Assembly (NCBI GenBank): GCA_026874595.1
Contig: CM049319.1
Coordinates: 60,832,917 to 60,896,916 of the forward strand
Direction: 5' to 3'
Origin: Sipunculus nudus
Lineage: Eukaryota > Annelida > Sipuncula > Golfingiida > Sipunculidae
DNA length: 64,000 bases
Part shown: piece after piece, positions 36,001 through 49,420 of the stretch
How the letters are laid out: every line of letters begins with the position of its first letter
Numbering within the stretch: position 1 is the first letter of the stretch
Notes under the pieces: generated by a model
Database searches by the model: none
Told to the model about the DNA's origin: nothing
What the model saw: only the letters and a program-made list of their open reading frames with translations
Program-made: the position numbers and the translations under genes

Positions 36001-39000
36001 GAGTGTCAGACTCAAGTGATATCTGTTACCTGGATCTGTTGAGTGTCAGACTCAAGTGATATTATTACCTGGATCTGTGGAGTGTCACACTTCTGTGAAA
36101 TTTGTTTCCTAGATCTGTGGAGTGTAAGACTCAAGAGATATCTGTTACCTGGATCTGTGGAGTGTCAGACTCCAGTGGTATTGTTACCTGGATCTGGGGA
36201 GTGTCAGACTCCAGTGATATCTGTTATTTGGATCAGTGGAGTGTTAGACTCCTGTGAAATTTGTTTCCTGATCTGTGGAGTGTCAGACTCCAGTGATATT
36301 GTTACCTGGATCTGTGGAGTGTCAGACTCCAGTGATATGTAACCTGGATCAGTGGAGTGTTAGACTCCTGTGATATTTGTTTCCTGGATCTGTTGAGTTT
36401 CAGACTTCAGTGATATCTATTACCTGGATCTGTGGAGTGTCAGTCTCAAGAGATATCTGTTACCTGGATATGTGGAGTGTCAGACTCCAGTGATATTTGT
36501 TACCTGGATCTGTGGAGTGTCAGACTCCTTAAATATTTGTTACCTGGAACTGTGGAGTGTCAAAAACCAGTGATATTTGTTACTTGGATATGTGGAGTGT
36601 CAGACTCCAGTGATATTTGTAACCTGGATCTTTGGAGTGTCAGACTCCTTAGATATTTTTAACTGGATCTTTGGAGTGTCAGACTCCAGTGATATTGTTA
36701 CCTGGATCTGTGGAGTGTCAGACTCCTGTGATATCTGTTACCTGGATCTGTGGAGTGTCAGAAACCAGTCATATTTGTTACTTGGATCTCTGGAATGTCA
36801 GACTTCAGTGATATGTTACCTGGATCTGTGGAGTGTCAGACTCCAGTGATATTTGTAACCTGGATCTTTGGAGTGTCAGACTCCTTAGATATTTTTAACT
36901 GGATCTGTGGAGTGTCAAAAACCAGTGATATTTGTTACCTGGATCTGTGGAGTGTCAGACTCCAGTGATATATGTTACTTGGATCTTTGGAGTGTCAGAC
37001 TCCAGTGATATTGTTACCTGGATCTGTGGAGTGTCAGACTCCTGTGATATCTGTTACCTGGATCTGTGGAGTGTCAGAAACCAGTCATATTTGTTACTTG
37101 GATCTCTGGAATGTCAGACTTCAGTGATATGTTACCTGGATCTGTGGAGTGTCAGACTCCAGTGCCTGGTTCAGCATGGGCAGGACATGGGCCTTGATGG
37201 CAGCCTGGGGCGTCTTACTCAGTAACAAGTTCATGTTCTGTAGGAAAATCAGCATCACCTTCAAAACAAAAATAAATTCTTCTCTTATTCACCATGTTCA
37301 ACACAAATTTGTATGGATAAACATACCACATTCTACATGAGAAAATACACAAACTTTCCTTTTGTGATTCAAGATCATATTTAATCCTTCCATTATTCGG
37401 TGAGTTTTATTGATGAGTTTATTTCTATATAAATATGTGAGTCATTATTTTTTGTGGATAGACCAGCCTCTCCCCCTACCCCCTCATGAGTGCAAAACCA
37501 TCAGTTGCAACTTTTTTACCATTTGTTTCTTCCTTCTGCATGTTTGTGCCTGATCTCCAATATTGCAGATTTTCAAAAGCTGACCTTTTGGCATAATATT
37601 ATTTTTAGATCACAGATTTGCGTCTGATAATCACTTTTGACCTTAACCTTATTTCTACAGCCGTGCACTCCACACCTGACTTTCCATTGTCACTCACTTG
37701 CAATCAGAGACTGCAGTCATCTGGTCTAAAACAGTATTTTATCTTATTTCAGAAGCAGAAAAGGAACATCTGCCAATATAAATCTAAGTTGTTTACCTTA
37801 TTTATTCCAATTTGGCGATCCCTCTTATTTCTTGACCCCAAAAAATATTTTGAAAGCATAATTTCTAAAATGACTCTAATTTCGCGACTGCCGACGATGT
37901 TTTCTGTCGACGATGTTAAGGTGTAATGCCTCCGTCTCACGGGCACCGCAGTTTGTATCTGACTAGATTCTTATTACACGGAGCATCCACATCAAACTTG
38001 TTTGCAATAAAATTTTTGAAGATACAAAGATGCGTTTTTCATAATATATAAACATGATAAAGCGTTCAAGTTCCAAATGGGTGTCCGTGACGAAGCAAAC
38101 TCGTGTACCATTCCTGGTACGCACGTGTCTCGTGTGCGATTCACGTGGGATCTTAAGCAATAATAATGTTTACAAGACACGTGGTAAGCAAGCGTGGTGG
38201 AACAACAGTGACACAGTTGGAACAGACATCTTAGTTAAGTTTAAACGACCCCGGTTAGTTTTTGGATGGGTGACCGCATATACAAAACAGGGCCTGATTG
38301 AGGGCACGCGAGCTAGGACCATTTCCGGTCGTATATATTTTAACACGCCTTTACTTTCCTATATTTATTACGTATTATGCAAATAAATTTTATCTGATAA
38401 TAGGCAGTTATTTTTTATAAAGTATTCTTACAACTTGGTGCAGCTGCTTGTCCCTTTTCGGCCCGCCGATATCGCCGCCTGGTGGGTTAACTTGAAACAA
38501 CTGGTAGTAACATGAGTTGCCGTCTATGTCATCATACCAATACGCGAAGTAGTGATCATTTTGTAAAGTGATTGAGCTCAGTCTGATTAATCATTTGCAG
38601 ACTCAGTGTAAATCATGTGACGGTTGGAAGCCTGTTTGTAGGAAATACTATTTAGCTAACTAAACAACTTATAAATGACCAAATTATCACTCCGTTCATA
38701 TGACCGCTCGAGTGTCAGAGCGGCTCTGTGGCTCTAGGGAAGGTTATCAAACGGCGTGCCTCTAAAATCTCGACCACCGCAAATTCTGCAGGAAGATAAT
38801 TTTAAAATATCCTCCATTATCTCAACCTCTGAGAAAATTAATTATTTTTAAGTGGTCGCCAAATTAGAATAAATACGGTATTTTTAATACCAACTATACA
38901 AGTTGTTTGACCAGATCTTTCAGTGTTTCACAGGTGGCAATTTACTGGGCTATATATACAGTTCCATCCATTCTCCAAAGATGGAAAAATCTTTTGATTA

Positions 39001-42000
39001 AAGTAAAAATAATCAGGTGATAAATGATTATGACTTAATCTATGATTATTTAGTCTAAGGACTTGAATAATAATAAATATAATAAATTAAAATAACCCTA
39101 TTGTTGTGAAGTTGATTTTATAAATTTAGGGTATGGGAGGGAGCTCTCTTACATCCCCTGCTAAGGTTATAAAACAAAAATACAAATACAGTAAACATAA
39201 AATTTTGTGGAAATCCATAAGTCATAACTGTGATATGCTGCAGACAGAGGACTAATTGAAACAGGCCTACCATGCGACCACTGAAATCAAGCACAATTTA
39301 ATAAACAGATTTTATGCACATCCAGACATGAATTAACAGATCCAATATGAGGCAGCAAATATGTATGGTAAATTTGTGCAAATATCCATGCCAGCTGCTG
39401 AGTGTGATTACATCTAGATGGAGATTAAGCATACCCTGCAGTACCATGTAAGGCCACACACAAAAATAAAATGTTCCTAAGAATAATAACTCCAGTATTC
39501 CCTAAACAGAAATTTTTTTTTTAATTTTTGTTGGGGGTGACCACTTCCATTTTTTAATGCTAGCTGAACTAAGTATATGTACATCTGCAGAATTCCATTT
39601 TAGTTTCAGACTACGTAACAGGGCATTTTATATCCTGGTGTTAACCAGGCCTGGTGAGTACTGCACCTGGGGGCCTGGAGGTGTAATCGTCCTCATTGCT
39701 GGGTCATATCAGTGAGGAACCCACAAAAGGTGCATTTTTTTTTTTAGTGAAACATGGCCATTTGGACACGGCCTTGCCATCAAGCCTGCAGAGTGCTCAC
39801 CCTAGGTGGGGGCTGACTGTGAAAAATCTCACTGCCTCGGCTGAGATTTGAACTCACAATCTCCCGGTTTTGAGTCCCGTGTTCTAGCTCTGAAATTTAT
39901 GAGTGTGCACCAAATCTTGCTTATGGGTGTTCTAGCCTTAATCACAACAAACAAACTGTTGCATGTGTGAAAGGTATAATTGAGAATGGACTGAATTGTT
40001 GTTGCACCTTTTTTGTTGTCAACCAGCAGGCTGGCAAATTTTCACATATTTTGTTTCATTTTTTGAAGGGGGGGGGGGGGGCTGCTGGTCTCATTTACGG
40101 TCTGTTTACCTTCACTCCCTCTCTCTACTTCAATATTTTTATCATCTGTACTTTAGAACACTTCATTTTGTTTTTTATTTTGGCCTAATGTCACACAGGT
40201 GAGCTCAATCTCAAAAGCTTGCTTGACAGCAGTACACACAAGGCAGCATGTGCCTTTAAACAAATGCTTTTGCATTGTTGCAGTACAGCAGGCTGTTTGG
40301 ATCAATACTGACTAATACATCAGGGTTAATGGGACTTTTTTTATGGCCAAGGCCTGCAAGTAATCGATTGTACCTACAGGGAATGACTGCTCTAACCAAG
40401 TGAGCTGGAAACTGGATCAGGTAACAGGATCAAAATGTCTGTGGATAAGCTGACAAACAGAGTGGCAGTTGACCAGAACTGCACATTATTTACCTAAGTG
40501 GAGCAGACAATATACAGATACCTGATGGCTGTAGATGACTGCATAAAAGCCATAACAATGGAAACTAATTAACTAGATGAGGAAAACATAAAGAAAATCT
40601 GCATCATGCATGACTAAACAATCTTCAGCAGGTATGGTGCATGACATTTTCTTTTTTATGTTTAAGACAGGATACCAGCATATAAGTTCATTTACCATAC
40701 AACAAATGTTTTATGCTAATCTCAGGCCCAAATATTCATATTTCATTTAAATATACTAAAGTGTTCTGTCTCATGGCAAGTGTGCCTATGAAAAATGATT
40801 ATGACATGGGTTCGAATCTGGGATCGGCCCGACATTCTCTCCTGAGCATAATGTTTATTTAACATATGGGGACTCGTCCGAAATGACACCTAACATTGGG
40901 GCCCAGGGAATGGTGGTTTGAAGTAATTGAGTAAATCTGCCACCTAGTTCACTAAAAAGTGTGACTCCTGGTTTAATTAATCTTGTCCTGAAAGTAATTT
41001 GCTCTAAAGTGGGTGTGTTACAGGGTGCACATAAAAGGGGACCGAACTATCTCGCTTGTGAAGCTTGATTTATTTTAGCTAAGCAGTTGGAACGCCAGAC
41101 GTGTGCAACAGACATGGGTTTGAATCCAGGATCAGCCCAATATTTTCCCCTAAGCAAAATATTTATGTAACCCTGTGTACTTTACCAGGACAACTGATAA
41201 ACATACCTTAAACAATAAATAAAAAAGCAAAATATAGTAGCCTACATTATTATACTGAAGTTTCCATGAACAATTAAGAATTTTTGTTGAAATTGACCAT
41301 ATATAAGGAATTTTCTGAAGAGTTTAAAGAAATCATTAAAATTTTCAGCACAGGTATCCACAAAGTTTTTAGCAGATCTATACATTAAATATCAAGTACA
41401 CAAAACATTTAAAAATATAAGTATATGCTACATAAGACTTGTCAGTCAAGAATATGACATGATAATAATATATGTCATACAAGTTTAGACTAGCTGATAT
41501 TCACTACTCTGTAAAAAAATTGGTTTCCAGTTGAATGGCTGCATAGAATATTGCAATAAATTGTCACATGTGTGCAGCACTGTATTAACCACAATCCAGT
41601 ATGATACTAACATACCGGGTATATATACAATGTCAAATGATCATTAAGATACCTGATAAGTTATCTGCTATCTTTTATCTTTCAGTGAATACCAACAAGG
41701 ATCATGCCATAGCTAGGTGTGCCTACTACTTGTGAAGATATTGCTACATTTGGATAGTATTTAAAGACACCGAGGCCAAAGGTTCATAGCAATTAATCAG
41801 TGTTGAGTGCAATGCTTGCAATTGCTCACAGCACAACCACTGTAACACAGATATCGGCACTTAATATTCAACCTACATAGTGCTTATACTGGAGTGGCCT
41901 AAAAAACGTAAGGCGTCATATACCATAAAAACAAGAATTGCTTCAGAAGAAGTGAGCAACCATTGGATTAAGCCTTGAACAGGAATTTTGTATATCTTCA

Positions 42001-45000
42001 CTTTATTTCTACAGTGTGTTTCTGTACATGCAATAAGTTACACAAATTTGGATCTTCAAGGAGGTTGAAAATAGACTATTTATAGTGTTTATAACAGCCT
42101 GAAAACAGTATGTGATGTGAGTGATTTTAATACTATCAACAGAAAAGAAGGAATATTGTGTTCTGCTGAGAGTGTCTACAAGCAACTAAAGAGAGAAACT
42201 GGAGAGTTTTGTTTACATAGGCTTTGTGTTTTGATCTGATCCTAATTCCTATATTCTGGATATACCAATATTATTTTTGGGTATCTAGCCAGACGACTGC
42301 CTGGACTGGAAAGGTTCACAGATAATTCAAACCTGACCTGGATTGATTAATTACATGATCTTACAATGTCTGATCAAGGTGAGTGAAAAATGCATTTATC
42401 AGATCTTAATAATGAAAGTTTTCCAAGAATTTTTTAAACAGCTGACATAATTTTTATATTTTTTTCACTATTCTTTAATCAAATGAAATATTATCTTCTT
42501 ATGCATTTTTAAAACTGTTACTTATTTTGATTCAACAATTGTCTGATCAGCTAAATTTTACATATTTTATCTTTTACTTTCACCAGCTCTTGATCCTAAA
42601 AATTAATCTGTATATGTTACTGTTTGGGACACTGACTTCAGATGTGTTATCATGTAAAAATATATTAACATATTTGAGCTTATTACAAAGCTCAGCTCAC
42701 TGAAATACAGAACCATATAAGGCCAAAAAAAAAAGGTTTGGTTCTCAGGCACATTTTTTTCAAATCAATGTGGTTGGGGGACAATTTTTTTTACCTTTTT
42801 TTGGTATGTTTGGATAATTTTCATATGATCAGGGAAAAGCATGATAATAACAGATTTATTTTGATTGAATAAGTAAAAGCACTACATAACAAAGGAAATT
42901 TGATAAAATTGTATTATCGTATTTTCTTGAAAGAAAAGGCTAATCGGCTGAAGCTCAAAATTGGTACATCTCAAATGAAAATTAAAATAAAAATTGTTGA
43001 TGCGGGGGATTAAAATTGACACAGTCCGTGCCTGAGAGCCATACCTTATATTTTTTCTTTGCCTCAGCTATGGCTTTTTTACTTTCTTGACATAAGCAGA
43101 ACTACCCTGATTCAATTTGATATATGATTCACATTCAGAAAGAATATCATAGTTGAGTACAACTAAAAATTTCAGCTTAAGGAACATTGCAATAGGTCTT
43201 GCAATATTGCAATAGGTACTGTTTACAAATAGCAACACAAATGTATACACACACATACTGAACCAAAAAATTAACAGTCCATCACCTGGGCAGTATAATT
43301 TTGTAAGACAGAACAATGAGAATGTTACTTAAGTCTGGATTACAAAATGTAGGGCAATTCGTCTCTTTATCAAAGATACTAAATTATTAAATGAAAAAAA
43401 TTCTTCTTCCTGGAATTTTCACCTCATATGAAGATAACACAGAATGATTTTCCTGAGGCATGCCTGAGAAAACTGTGTTAAAGCTGGATTTAGCTATACT
43501 GCAAGAAACTGTTAAGATCTGAATACGCAGATCACAAAATATATCTGTACAACCTTGGATTCCTATATTATGTGCTATATTTGTATGCTTTATTAAGCCA
43601 TGGCTGAAGAACTGTACATAACAGTAACGGTTGCTGCATAAACAACATTTCTGTTTAATAGAGCCTACCTTAAACCAAGTCATCTGTCAATCAAATGTCC
43701 AGTCACATGTAAAACAAGTACCAGAATGAGTTACGTTCACCATTATTATACAAGAACTAATCATGTTCATGCCTTACTGGAATCACAACTCATGTTTTTC
43801 TCCTATACATTAAACTTAAAAACAAAAAACAACTTAGTTTAACAACATCATGCATTATATGTCTACATTCATTAATATTCTGTCAATGTTAATCTTTGCT
43901 AACACAAAGTCAAGATCACAAATGTTCTGGAAAACTGAAAATCAAATATACAAAGTGTGAAATTGATTCCCTAAAAATAATACAATAACTTATCAAACCA
44001 TGACATTTGTTGAAAATTAATCATGGCCAACAAGTGTGCCATCACCTGACATGAACCAGACCAATTGTTAGATTTGTTAGAATACTTTCTAACAATACCA
44101 AACATGAGGGAGAAAAATTTTGTTTTAACTAAGCATATTTATTAATCCCTCTGCATGTTTGTTGAATTTCTGACCACATGAATACAAGCATGGCTTGCAC
44201 AGGTTACTGGATGGCAGCCAACTTGCAATAAATACAGGAAATGATTTTTTACCATTGAGACAGAGTTTCAGGTTGGACTGAGATCACATGTATTCTTTGG
44301 TGTTAATTCAACGTTTGTAGCCTAATGTTAATATTATGGGCTATTTACCACAATATGAATGAAACATGTTCAAAGACCACTGCAATGCATTCCTGAATAT
44401 TGCTTGTATCACAATTCAACTTAGGCTACCAGACCAATACAAGTGCCTACTGAATGGTTTTGTCACAGCTGAAAATATACCAGACCCCAAAGGAACCCCT
44501 GTTTTGAGTAATTTTTCAGATAATTAATGTATGTACAGTAATGTTTTAACATGGCTCTGTGCACATTTTAGTATTTTGTAATGTCTTAATTCACAGAGGT
44601 TTGCTCATATGGGAATAAACTTCATTATGCATGCATTTTTTTATTGCACAGCAAATAAAATATTTGCATTTATTGTTATTAACACAAAACATGAACTGAA
44701 CAAGTCCCTTTAAATTTGTTTCAAATAAAGGTGACTGGTGCTAACTAAACTTTGCTGGGCATCTTTAAAACTATGTGCAAATTCTGATGGTCTGGCCCTG
44801 TTAAAGATAAGATATATAAATCAGCGGTATTAGTATAAAAATATAAATAGAACATGTTAATGGTTAGTTTAAAAGGAACAAGTGATTAAGTGTTGGACTG
44901 AAGTCTAAAACCATGTTCCAATGCACTTGCAAATGCAAAGTTCCAGTGAAAAAGAAAATCACACCCCAATTTTTGTTAGTATGAAGTCTGCATGTGTATA

Positions 45001-48000
45001 TATATAGACACTGATTTTTAGATGCCTTCCCATTAAGGCTAAAACTGAAATGGGTACCAAATTTTGGACTTGAGTATTCAGTAGGCATGAACACACACAA
45101 ATACTCAAGTCCTTAGTTCAAGTGCAAGCTGAATATGAGACACATACCAAAGTTTCCATTTATGGTAAGTAATGCTTAAATACTGTATACATTTATTTGT
45201 CAAGTCTTAAATCTGAGAGTCATAGTATGAATATATTTAATATTGTCAGAATATCACTGGGTAAATCTGGAATACAATAAAAGTGAGGAACCCTCAAAGA
45301 TGCACTCATCTGCGAGTGATACACGACCATCATGTACATTCTTCCCATGAAGCCTGTAGAGTGGTCATGTTCCTCAGCTGAGATTTGAACTCAACACCTA
45401 CCAGCTTTGAGTCATGTGATCTACCCCTTGACCACAGAGGCCAGTTGTAAACCCACAACCGTGGGGTGACAATTCCAGTGCCCCAACCCACTACCATGCT
45501 TAACACATCACAGGTACAGTCTCCTCTGGTGAAAAATGAGGATTGTAGTATAGACCAGTGTTGCATGCAGTCAAGTCTATAACATCAGCGTCCAGGCCAC
45601 TAAGTCCAAGTCCTTGTCGGAGTCCTTGATTTTCAAGTCCACCTCCTTTGTATCGAAGTCACTAGGAACCCTGAGTTCAAGTCAAATTCTGACACAACTA
45701 CAAGTGTCCTTTTTAAATGAAATTTTAAATGGAAATTTGAGATTATGTGTATTTTATGTTAGTTTATTCATTTGCATTACTTAAATGTTCCATTCCATTT
45801 ACCTCCCAAAGCAGAATGAAAGCTTGGCAAATATAGTAGGAACTAGATGTGGTTGGACAATGGTCCTCAGAGGGTCCTGCATTTCTGGTAGTGCTGGACT
45901 AGTTTACATATGGGTGAAAAGTTTAGGTTAAAGTTGAAAAATATGACAAACAGATAGGCCCTAATTGTATCCGCCAAAACAGAGTTTTGTGGATACTATG
46001 TTTTCAGCATAGGTAGGTGTCCGGAGAACTCCGTAACCGCTGGGCGGAATTTTACAAAACCCGGGATTATGTTCAGGTCACATGTGAACTGCTGCAACCC
46101 GATTTTGTTTTGACCTCTGACCTTTCCTCTCTGCCCAGCGTCCATTTGTGCGTCTGTTTCCAAACATAAGCCCACATATCTCGGGAACAGTTTGACCGAT
46201 CAGGAAAACAATTTTGTACAAATGTAGCCCTTGGATAGCTTTATAACATATACAAAAAATGGTGGCGCCACCTGAAACCATGTTTGCACAGTGTCCATCT
46301 GTTCATCTGCCTTGGGTTAAAATCACTCATATCTCTGCAGTGGTTTGACTCGTTCACCTGAAACTCGGCATGCATATACATCCTGGATAGCTTTCTTGAT
46401 TTTATGACAGGTGGCGCCACCTACATTCACGTTCACGCTGCAGACATCCAAGCTCATATATCCCAGGAACCGTTTGACTGATTGGGCCAAAATTTTGCAA
46501 GTGTATAGATCTCACATAGCTCTTTATCATATACAAAACTGGAGGGGCCACCTGCAACCATTTTTGCACAGCATCCATCTGTTTGTCTGCCGTGGGCTAA
46601 AATCACTCATATCTCTGTAGTGGTTTGACATAACTGCCTAAAATTTTGCAGGTTTATACATCCTAGACAGCTTTCTTGATTTTATGACAGGTGGCGCCAC
46701 CTACATTCTAGTTTATGCTGCAGACATCCAAGCTCATATCTCAGGAACCGTATGAACGATTTGGCTAAAATTTTGCATGTGTATAGATCTTATATAGTTC
46801 TTTATCATGCACAAAACTGGAGGGGCCACCTGCAACCATTTTTGCACAGCATTTGTCTGTTTGTCTGCCATGGGCTAAAATCACTCATATCTCTGTAGTG
46901 GTTTGACTAATCTGCCTAAACATTTTGCATGTTTATACATCTTGGATAGCTTTCTCGATTTTTTTGGCAGGTGGCGCCACCTACATTTATGTTAACGCTG
47001 CAGACATTCAGGCTTATATCTCAGGACTGGTTGGACATATCCCCCTGAAATTTTGCATGTGTATAGATCACAACCTGCCACCAATTTTGCACAAGTCCTT
47101 CTGTTTGTCTGCTGTGGGATAAAATCACTCATATACATGTAGTGGTTTGACCTTTTGCCTAAAATTTTAGGTATACAACTTGGACAGCTTTCTGGATTTG
47201 TGGTAGGTGGCACAACCTACATACAAATTTCGGCTGCAGACATCCATGCTAATATGCAAGACACCTCACTCTATTTCCCCTTGCCACTCAACCCATGCCT
47301 CACTTCACCCGTTCCACTCTGATTTAGGTGGATACATGTAGTCCCTTCTCGACTACCTGTATTCTAATTATGTGCATGCATGTAAGTCATTATAGTATGT
47401 GACAGAGATTTTTCATGCTGGAATCAAAAATTAACTCTGTCTGATTTCTTGAATCTTTACCTCTGAGTCTGAGTACATGTTCAAGTCCAGGACCCTGCAG
47501 TGTAAGTCCAAGTCCCTTAAAATGTGGCTTGTGGCTGGACTAGATTCAAATTCTTGAACAGAGTCCTACTTCACAGGTAAACCCCTTGGCCATGAGTCTT
47601 AGTGACAGATAAATCACACTTGTCTGAATCAAGGAAGCTATAATCTGCATGTTGAATTCATCTTGAATAATTTCAAATAATTTGTTTTTGTAATTTCAGT
47701 TGGGGGAACGGGAATGACTGCTGAAGACTTTGCAGCCATTGGTTGTGCTGGGTTCATCTTTATCGTGCTCATCGTGTCGGTATTATGTGAAGCTGCTTTC
47801 GTGAAAAAGAGAGAACAACCCAACATACAATGAAGGGAAGACTGCAAATAGATTGACGCTGGGTTTACACCCTGAGAACCAACATGTAAATAGTGAACTG
47901 ATTTATTCTTGGACCTGAAGTGTAATACAGCATGTTTTTAACACAGCCCAGTAGGAGATCTAAGGGGTTCCAGGGGGTCTGATCCCCCCCCCCCCCCCTT

Positions 48001-49157
48001 TTTCAGCTGCCACAACATTTTTTTAAAGGGTTTCAGACCAATTTTTTGCGGCCTAGACCTCCCCTCTTCCAGTCCTGTGGACCTAAATTTTTGGTTTTGT
48101 CATTAATCATCCTGAGTTGAACCCTTCCCTAAATCCTGGATCCGCCCCTGCAGACACATTTTTTATCTATTTTTCTAGTATTTCATAGATAAACTACAGC
48201 CTTTTTTTACTGATAATGTCCACCTGTTGTTTTGGATTTTTTTTGTAAAATGCACTGAAAATCACCTTGTTTTAAATCAGACATGTGGCAATCATATGAA
48301 ATATTAATTGTAGGCCTTGTATAAAATATATGTAATTATTAACAATTATGATATGACTGAGAAGATACTCTTCTATATACAATAGACCACAGACAGAGAT
48401 GACTTCACGACTGGCCATTATTAAATCAAACGTCTCTCCTATATGGTAGGGAAAACAGGTATCTCCACATTAAATTACCCCATCATTTTTTTTCTAAGCT
48501 AATTCAAGACAACTGAACACTTTTTCAGCTTCGCAAAGTACATATTTAATATAATATATATATATTTTTTTCATGTGTATTTAAAATACCAAAAATCACC
48601 ACACTTCCCTTGGTGATACCTATAAGAATAAATTTTGTAGAAATATAATGAAATATCAGTTGGACAAGGTGTGTTGGAACAGAATATACATGACTGAGTA
48701 ATCAAAGCAAGCAAACCAACCAGAATGAAGATATTCTCTACCTGTCGGAGAAATTTTTCAAAATGTATTTTAACCATCTCCTGATCATATATCAAGAAGC
48801 ATGCAGGTCATGCCCTATGTGAAATATGTCAGTAACGGCAAATCAGACACTGCTTACAAATTTTGAAACAAGTGGCTCTGGATCATAATGGTGAATGTAT
48901 GGTAGACTTTCTTTGAAATCAGATAATCAGATAATTCTGATAAGGAATGAAGTGGCATCATTAAATTTTTATTGTCATCTTGGTAATTAGTCCTTTTAAT
49001 ACAGCTTCAAACATTTTGCATTTGCAAAGTAAGAGGGGTAATTTGGGCACAGCAAGAGGTATATTTATATACATGTGTGTTAAGGAGATGGGAATCTGTG
49101 TGTGACTGAGAACAAAGTAGAGAAAATGAATTAAAAATAAGAGAGAGAGGTCATATA

Positions 49158-49244
<87 letters not shown>

Positions 49245-49363
49245 TTGAAACCTCATTCTGTCAAAGTCGAAGGAACCCTCAGAAAACTTCGACACACCTG
49301 AGGTTTGACACAAGTGGGTTTTATTTGGTTATAATTCAACTAGAGTTGTCTGGAATATCGAGA

Positions 49364-49420
<57 letters not shown>

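Larger units (their letters stand above)
42355..47716 (+). other. Overlapping upstream ORF of the nested gene
   Basis: An ATG at 42355 lies 11 bases before the predicted initiator, in another frame. Across the same splice junction it reads 13 codons (starts MILQCLIK) and stops at TGA within exon 2, just past the start of the main frame. Such an out-of-frame overlapping uORF would lower initiation at 42366. Confidence 0.4.

Noticed and set aside
34590-37136. Regular ~40-bp repeats suggested a CRISPR-like array
   Set aside because: There are no unique spacers; the units are contiguous, exon-derived and lie in a eukaryotic intron.
34780-37225. Several plus-strand frames of 72-99 codons rich in [10 protein letters not shown] repeats
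   Set aside because: They are the antisense reading of the donor-derived minisatellite; no start context, no splice partners, frame changes with each 40- or 41-bp monomer.
38054-38386. 110-codon plus-strand frame
   Set aside because: Overlaps the 5S-like segment, has no recognisable domain and no supporting splice or promoter signal.
41077-41127. Possible tRNA gene (A and B boxes)
   Set aside because: No acceptor stem or anticodon arm can be formed and the sequence continues into a repeated SINE body.
48961-49245. 94-codon minus-strand frame with long YIYI run
   Set aside because: Translation of a (TA)n microsatellite.
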